From contig FJUW01000029.1 in assembly GCA_900074885.1 (NCBI GenBank), positions 409,521 through 473,520 of the forward strand: a stretch of DNA of 64,000 nt. The letters are read 5' to 3'. This DNA is from Rhynchosporium graminicola. Taxonomy: Eukaryota; Ascomycota; Leotiomycetes; Helotiales; Ploettnerulaceae. The notes beneath the pieces are model-generated. The model did not search any database and was not told the origin of the DNA. It saw nothing but the letters and a program-made list of their open reading frames with translations. Shown piece after piece: positions 59,735-64,000 of this stretch (position 1 is the first letter of the stretch; each line of letters starts with the position of its first letter). The translations under genes were made by a program, and so were the position numbers.

Positions 59735-60259
59735 TGTGCATTGTGGCACTAAATTATTGCTGTAAATTCATCGGAATATCTTTTTCTGTGTAGGAGAGGG
59801 ATTTCTTTTGCAGCGCAGTGTGACGGTCAAAATTGATGTGGGGAGGGAATTGTTTGGTTGCCAGGAATTTCGCGCATTATAGCGGAGTCGGCGCGACCTC
59901 TTATCTCTTATCGTTATCGGGACAAATCTACGTAGGAGCGATGAACTGAAGGTGATCAGTGAAACCTTAGGACTGCTCAAGTACCTCTATAGACTCTTCT
60001 ATTTTTAATTTTGAAGGAGATGTTCTAATCCACCATTTCTGGTTGGATATCGCAGGTAAGAACTCACAAAGACAAAGGGTTGATCAACACAACTTTGAAC
60101 CGCACTAATTACCCAATCTGACATCAGTGACCCAACGGCCGAATTGCGCAGGCGCGACCCTATTTTCGACCTATCAATCTATTTACTTTCGTTGTATTAT
60201 GCAAATAGCACCACCACATTGACAAATACATTTCACAATACGCCCCGATTAAATTCAAC
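59735..60259. promoter_or_regulatory. Divergent promoter region between ARG2 and an oxidoreductase gene
   Basis: The two start codons are 525 bp apart and point away from each other. Short C/G-rich palindromic stretches (for example GTCGGCGCGAC near 59888) are present, but I cannot assign a factor. Confidence 0.4.
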
Positions 60260-61231
60260 ATGGCACTTCAGGTAGCATGGATCGGTTTAGGAAACATGGG
60301 CAGAGTAAGTCGTGGCCTCTTATTTAATCCTCCAAGCTATTACTGACACAATTGAAAGGGTATGTGCAAGAACCTAGTTGAAAAAGGTCAATTGGACAAA
60401 CCCCTCATCATTTTCAACCGCACGGAGAAGCGAGCAACAGACCTCAACAAAGCATTGCCATCTGGGAAGTCGACTGTTGCCTCTTCCATTGAAAACTTGG
60501 TTTCAAAGTCCGATATCATCTTCACTTGCGTTGGCGATGATCATGCTATCAACGATACCATTGATGCCGCCTTGAAGAGTAGTGTTGAGGGCAAGCTTTT
60601 CGTGGATTGCTCTACCGTCCATCCAGATACCACTGAAGGACTAGCCAAGAAGATCACTGAAGCTGGGGGAGAATTTGTCGCGTGTCCGGTGTTCGGAGCT
60701 CCAGCCATGGCTGACAATGGTCAACTTGTCTGTGTACTTGCCGGACCAAAGGAGAGTGTCGAAAAAGTCAAGCCATATACTAAGGGTGTGATCGGAAGAG
60801 CCAACATTGACTTTGGTGACCAAGCTGTCGGCAAAGCGACAATGTTGAAGATCATCGGAAACACCTTTATCCTGAACATGGTTGAGACTCTGTCAGAGGG
60901 GCATGTACTCGCAGAGAAGTCTGGACTCGGTACCGATAACTTGCATCGGTTTGTTGAAACCATGTTCCCTGGTCCTTATACGGCATACTCTACGAGAATG
61001 CTGTCTGGAGATTACCATAGGAGGGAGGAGCCATTGTTTGTAGTTGACTTGGCAAGAAAGGATGCTAGACATGCCAACGCCCTTGCAAAGACTTCTGGGA
61101 CACGAATGAAGGGTGTTGAAGTTGCGGACGAGCATTTGGCACAAGTAAAGGCTCACAAAGGAGCGTCTGGTGACATTGCTGCAATTTATGGCGCGGTTAG
61201 GCAGGAAGCTGGCTTGTCCTTTGAAAATTAG
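60260..61231 (+). CDS. 3-hydroxyisobutyrate dehydrogenase-like NAD(P)-dependent oxidoreductase
   Basis: Exon 1 (60260-60304) and exon 2 (60359-61231) give 305 aa. The Rossmann motif GLGNMGRGM spans the splice junction, and the spliced start supplies its first half. The family substrate motif appears as FVDCSTVHPDT, and the catalytic Lys lies in AVGKATMLKIIGN. A C-terminal all-helical domain with a GDYHRREEPLFVVDLARKD segment completes the beta-hydroxyacid dehydrogenase fold. It could act in valine breakdown or on related hydroxyacids; many paralogues exist in fungi, so the substrate is open. Confidence 0.88.
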
Positions 61232-61584
61232 CTGCCTGGTAAACAATATCTTCAAAGGATTCGAGGAAGGTCATTCCCCTCGGAAGGAACTGGTAGAACC
61301 CGTCTCGATCAGCCGGCGATGGAAGAGCAGCTCTACAACCTACATTCCATTAGCATACTACTCATACATAATTAGTAACCAACATACATTTATGAAAGTA
61401 AAGTGATTTGAGTTTGAAGGGTAAGAATAAAGTGCGGTGCAGTGCACGCTGCACAGCCACTACGAGCATAAGAGCGTTGATTACATAAGCAACTCCGCTA
61501 AGCCTACTTGGTAACGTACCTGGAACCGATAACATGGCGCAACTGGATATCAACGGTCACTTCAAGCTCATTAAATCATACAAT
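61232..61584. other. Intergenic region
   Basis: 3' flank of the oxidoreductase and promoter of VMA9. Nothing else was recognised. Confidence 0.5.
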
Positions 61585-62023
61585 ATGGCGAACGGGTAAA
61601 TAAGCTCCTCTCAAGCTGCAGAAGTCCCCTACAGAGCCAACGATGCTAATCATTGTGTTCTGTCTAGCTGGAGCATCATCATCGGCTTCGTGGTAGTTGC
61701 CCTAGCTTGCGTCGCAGGATGGTTCCTCGCACCTAAAGGCGAGACACAAACGTACGCTCCCGTCATCGTCTTTCATTCTCTCGGAGATCATTCATAGGCT
61801 GAGATAGGTTGCAGCTGTGGCTAACAATTATGCAGAATCTGGCGAAGCTCTCTGATACTATCGTTCGCAAGCTGCTACATCATGTGGGGTTTGTATTTCT
61901 ATCTCGCCTTGGGGAAGACAACTTACTGATACCGCCTGCTTAGCGATTACGTTCCTGGCGCAATGGCATCCGCTCATCGAGCCTCGAGCTTCCGGTCTAA
62001 GAAATCATACGGTGAAGGGCTGA
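61585..62023 (+). CDS. VMA9: V-type proton ATPase subunit e
   Basis: Four tiny exons (61585-61595, 61668-61751, 61836-61888, 61944-62023) splice to 75 aa. The sequence matches subunit e: a first membrane span (GWSIIIGFVVVALACVAGWF), LAPKGETQTIWRSS, and a second span ending FLAQWHPLI. This small hydrophobic subunit sits in the membrane V0 sector. Exon 1 codes for only MAN and part of a Gly codon, so the start is fixed by the family. An upstream ATG at 61534 could extend it but would not match relatives. None of the exons is long enough to stand out alone. Confidence 0.93.
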
Positions 62024-62342
62024 TGGGATGGGGAATAGACAGCTGGCAAGGCACGAATGGTAGAAGGGTGTATGAATGTACAATTTGGCGTTGATGATAG
62101 GAGATTATAACTTGGGCTTTCATAAGTCATGTATATTGATATGGAATAGGAGACTGTCACACTGCTGATGCGAGGATAGCTTGTGAAAAGGCAAAGATGA
62201 AGAGGAGATATGGATGGATCATCAATCGTTGCATCTGATAGGCGATTGGCATGCCGGCATATTGCTATTCAGAGTACCTTATGCGTGCCAAGACAAGCGC
62301 ATCAAGCAGAAACAAGATTGAATCAATGTGATTTCCTTACTA
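62024..62342. other. Intergenic region between convergent genes
   Basis: 3' flanks of VMA9 (+) and ARV1 (-). A C-rich plus frame continuing into ARV1 is antisense and not a gene. Confidence 0.5.
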
Positions 62343-63314
62343 CTATCCTAACCCCAATCTACCGCCCCATTCTCGCCCCAACTCAATCAGAGCCCAGAGC
62401 GCCTTCCCATCAGCTGCAACCCCAGAATCACCCACCGTATCAACCCCATCTAATCCCACCACCCACAAAATGCCTCTACCGACCATCCACCTACTGATCG
62501 CTCCAACTGTCGCCAGAATTGCCGTTGTTCCATATCCGCAATCCAGCAAGATCTTCAGCGCCTCTACATTATTCGCAACTACAGCCCAGCCCAAAGATCT
62601 TGCAGCAGCAGGGACATCATATTCCCAAATAACCATCAAGATAGGAAACAGCTTTGTAGACGAAGATACTAGTAAAGCGGTGCTGACTGAGTTCGGCCGC
62701 GAATAGCGCGGGATGAGACCGAACAATACTAGAGGCGACAGGGATGAAGAGGTAAGGAATCGAATCGACATGTGGAAGGCAAGAGTAGATAAGGCGCATA
62801 AGATGAGGAAGAAAACATATTGGAAGACTATTGGTTGCTGGGCGAGTCGGAGGAAGTTGTTGTCTGTCGTTGGAGGGGTGGAAGAGGTTTGCTTCTCGAT
62901 TCGTGCCCATGTTAGATAGACGTCGAAGAGCAAGAGGAGAACTCCAAGACGGATTATAGATGGCTATATCTAATGTTAGCAGACATTCAATAGATACATC
63001 ACAGATAGATGGGGAGACGTACATCGAATTGATCATGTTCGCGCATCAGAGTATTATGCAGTAAATGCCGGTATACCTGCGGACGTTAGCTACGGTCCAA
63101 GTGCCAAAATAGACCATTTACCTACTTGCGGTTTGATCAAAACCAGATCTATAAAGAGCACCACATTATCATGCTCCACGTATTTATCGCAAAACCGCCC
63201 GCAGTTCCTGCATACTGTAAGACGCACTCCTTGGCCGCTGGACTTGTCATCTGCACCGGAATACTCAGTATACAGAGTCTTGACAGGAAAACGACATTCT
63301 ATGCAGATGGGCAT
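62343..63314 (-). CDS. ARV1: ARV1 sterol/GPI homeostasis protein
   Basis: Three exons (63314-63126, 63076-63023, 62963-62343) give 287 aa. The N-terminal zinc-binding Arv1 homology domain is clear (MPICIECRFPVKTLY, then CRNCGRFCDKYVEHD with two CxxC pairs), followed by VVLFIDLVLIKPQVYRHLL and a second conserved block LLLLFDVYLTWARIEK. Several membrane spans follow. Arv1 is an ER protein affecting sterol distribution and GPI anchor synthesis. The middle exon is just 54 bp, with CAA/GTA phase-0 junctions on both sides. With NPC2 and the EBP-like gene it is the third sterol-related gene here, though they are far apart. Confidence 0.92.
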
Positions 63315-63830
63315 TGAACACGCCTAGGTATCCTATGTAAATTGAAGGTGTTCCGGGCGCGAACGGAGTGTAGGAGGTATGGATGTTCAAAGTGCTTCGT
63401 TTCGACGCGATTTCGCGAGCTGGCCCGTGCCAATGACGCTGTCGAGAGTTTCCTCGTTTCTGTGTTTACAATTCCCCGCTCTTCACCAATCGAAGGCAGC
63501 TTTTCAAACATTAGTATGAAGACTCCGCAGCTCACCTCTGGATCTTTGCCGACTGTCGACGAAGCCTCTCTCAAGACTCTCTAAAGCTTCTGAGTTGTCC
63601 ACATAGTTTGCAGACTTCATCTAGCGAGGACGAGGGCTTTTTCGTTGCGATCTCAAAATTGCGTTGCCGACCAAGGTGCCACGAATTGCAAGATCAGTTC
63701 TTTTTCGAAAGAAGAAACACGAAAAAACAATTGAACAGCTCAACAATGCCTCACGATTCAGGTTTCAGGAGGAGGTAGAAAACGAAAGCCTTCCCTAGAG
63801 CCTCCGTTGTTACCACCGAGCACAAGAGGA
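63315..63830. other. Intergenic region upstream of ARV1 and of the partial gene
   Basis: Overlapping short frames on both strands (63342-63584 on +, 63299-63574 on -) show no coding preference. A possible leader exon for the last gene lies near 63746-63775. Confidence 0.4.
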
Positions 63831-64000
63831 TGAAGCCAACGTATCGAGCCTCAGTTGACGATGAAGAAATTGATCCAAATTACAGTCCTACGACTCCAGC
63901 AAAAATACCGAAGCGCGGCAGAGTACGATCCCGTAAGTGCAAGCACAGTTGAAAGCGCTGGGCCAACAGCGAGAAACCGATCATAATCGCTATTTAGCAG
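63831..64000 (+). CDS. 5' part of an unknown gene, cut by the window edge
   Basis: An open frame from ATG at 63831 codes MKPTYRASVDDEEIDPNYSP and continues to a basic segment ending GRVRSR. A consensus GTAAGT donor is at 63933. An earlier ATG at 63746 runs into a stop at about 63776 unless spliced. The short acidic-then-basic protein has no recognisable domain and its remaining exons lie beyond the window. Confidence 0.4.

Noticed and set aside
22725..62023. Functional clustering of V-ATPase subunits F and e, or of sterol genes NPC2, EBP-like and ARV1
   Set aside because: They are dispersed over 40 kb, on different strands and separated by unrelated genes; coincidence is the simplest reading.

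Overview
The window comes from a filamentous ascomycete nuclear genome. The genes carry short introns (mostly 45-70 bp) with GTRNGT donors and CTRAC-type branch points. A repeat block looks mutated by repeat-induced point mutation (RIP), and the fungal proteins fit a Pezizomycotina, perhaps Leotiomycetes; the class-level placement is inference.

Bases 1-16719 are a RIP-degenerated, AT-rich nest of retrotransposons. A chromodomain Gypsy element on + (1-9438, 5' part beyond the left edge) is split by a second, full-length copy of the same family inserted in the opposite orientation (835-7398; 235-bp LTRs; target duplication CCTAT). To its right lie the 5' end of a second LTR family on - (9439-10755) and then a Tad1-like LINE on + (10756-16719, ending in poly(A)). 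Inside the LINE sits a 1358-bp internally deleted, non-autonomous member of the second LTR family (14873-16230; target duplication GTAAC). Homology is readable through many stops, but no retrotransposon reading frame is intact.

From 16720 on the sequence is ordinary host DNA with about 20 genes on both strands. In order: a large disordered protein with a C-terminal membrane segment (-); nuclear rim protein NUR1 (-); V-ATPase subunit F (+); NPC2-type sterol transfer protein (-); a small two-exon candidate gene (+); an EXPERA/emopamil-binding sterol isomerase-like protein (-); a PHD-SET protein of the Set3/MLL5 type (+) behind a long microsatellite-rich leader; a kinase-like gene with an apparent frameshift (-); a WD40 protein without a visible F-box (-); ALG7 (-); a secreted cytochrome-PQQ sugar dehydrogenase of AA8-AA12 type (+); an unknown nuclear-type protein interrupted by an in-frame TAG (+); a GNAT acetyltransferase (-); a tRNA-Ile(AAU)-like gene with a poorly paired acceptor stem (-); a divergent pair encoding DhaL and DhaK of dihydroxyacetone kinase as separate proteins (- and +); an Atg22-like transporter (-); a Gvp36-like BAR protein (-); mitochondrial N-acetylglutamate synthase (-); a 3-hydroxyisobutyrate dehydrogenase-like oxidoreductase (+); V-ATPase subunit e (+); ARV1 (-); and the start of an unknown gene cut by the right edge.

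Most host genes are housekeeping (vacuolar acidification, sterol and lipid handling, N-glycosylation, arginine synthesis). The most unusual arrangement is the split dihydroxyacetone kinase. A stand-alone DhaK (51321-52633) and a DhaL-bearing protein (49390-51009) are transcribed away from each other from a shared 311-bp region, where most eukaryotes encode one fused enzyme. Exon models below were assembled by hand from splice signals and reading-frame continuity. Phases add up to whole codons in all of them except the broken kinase.
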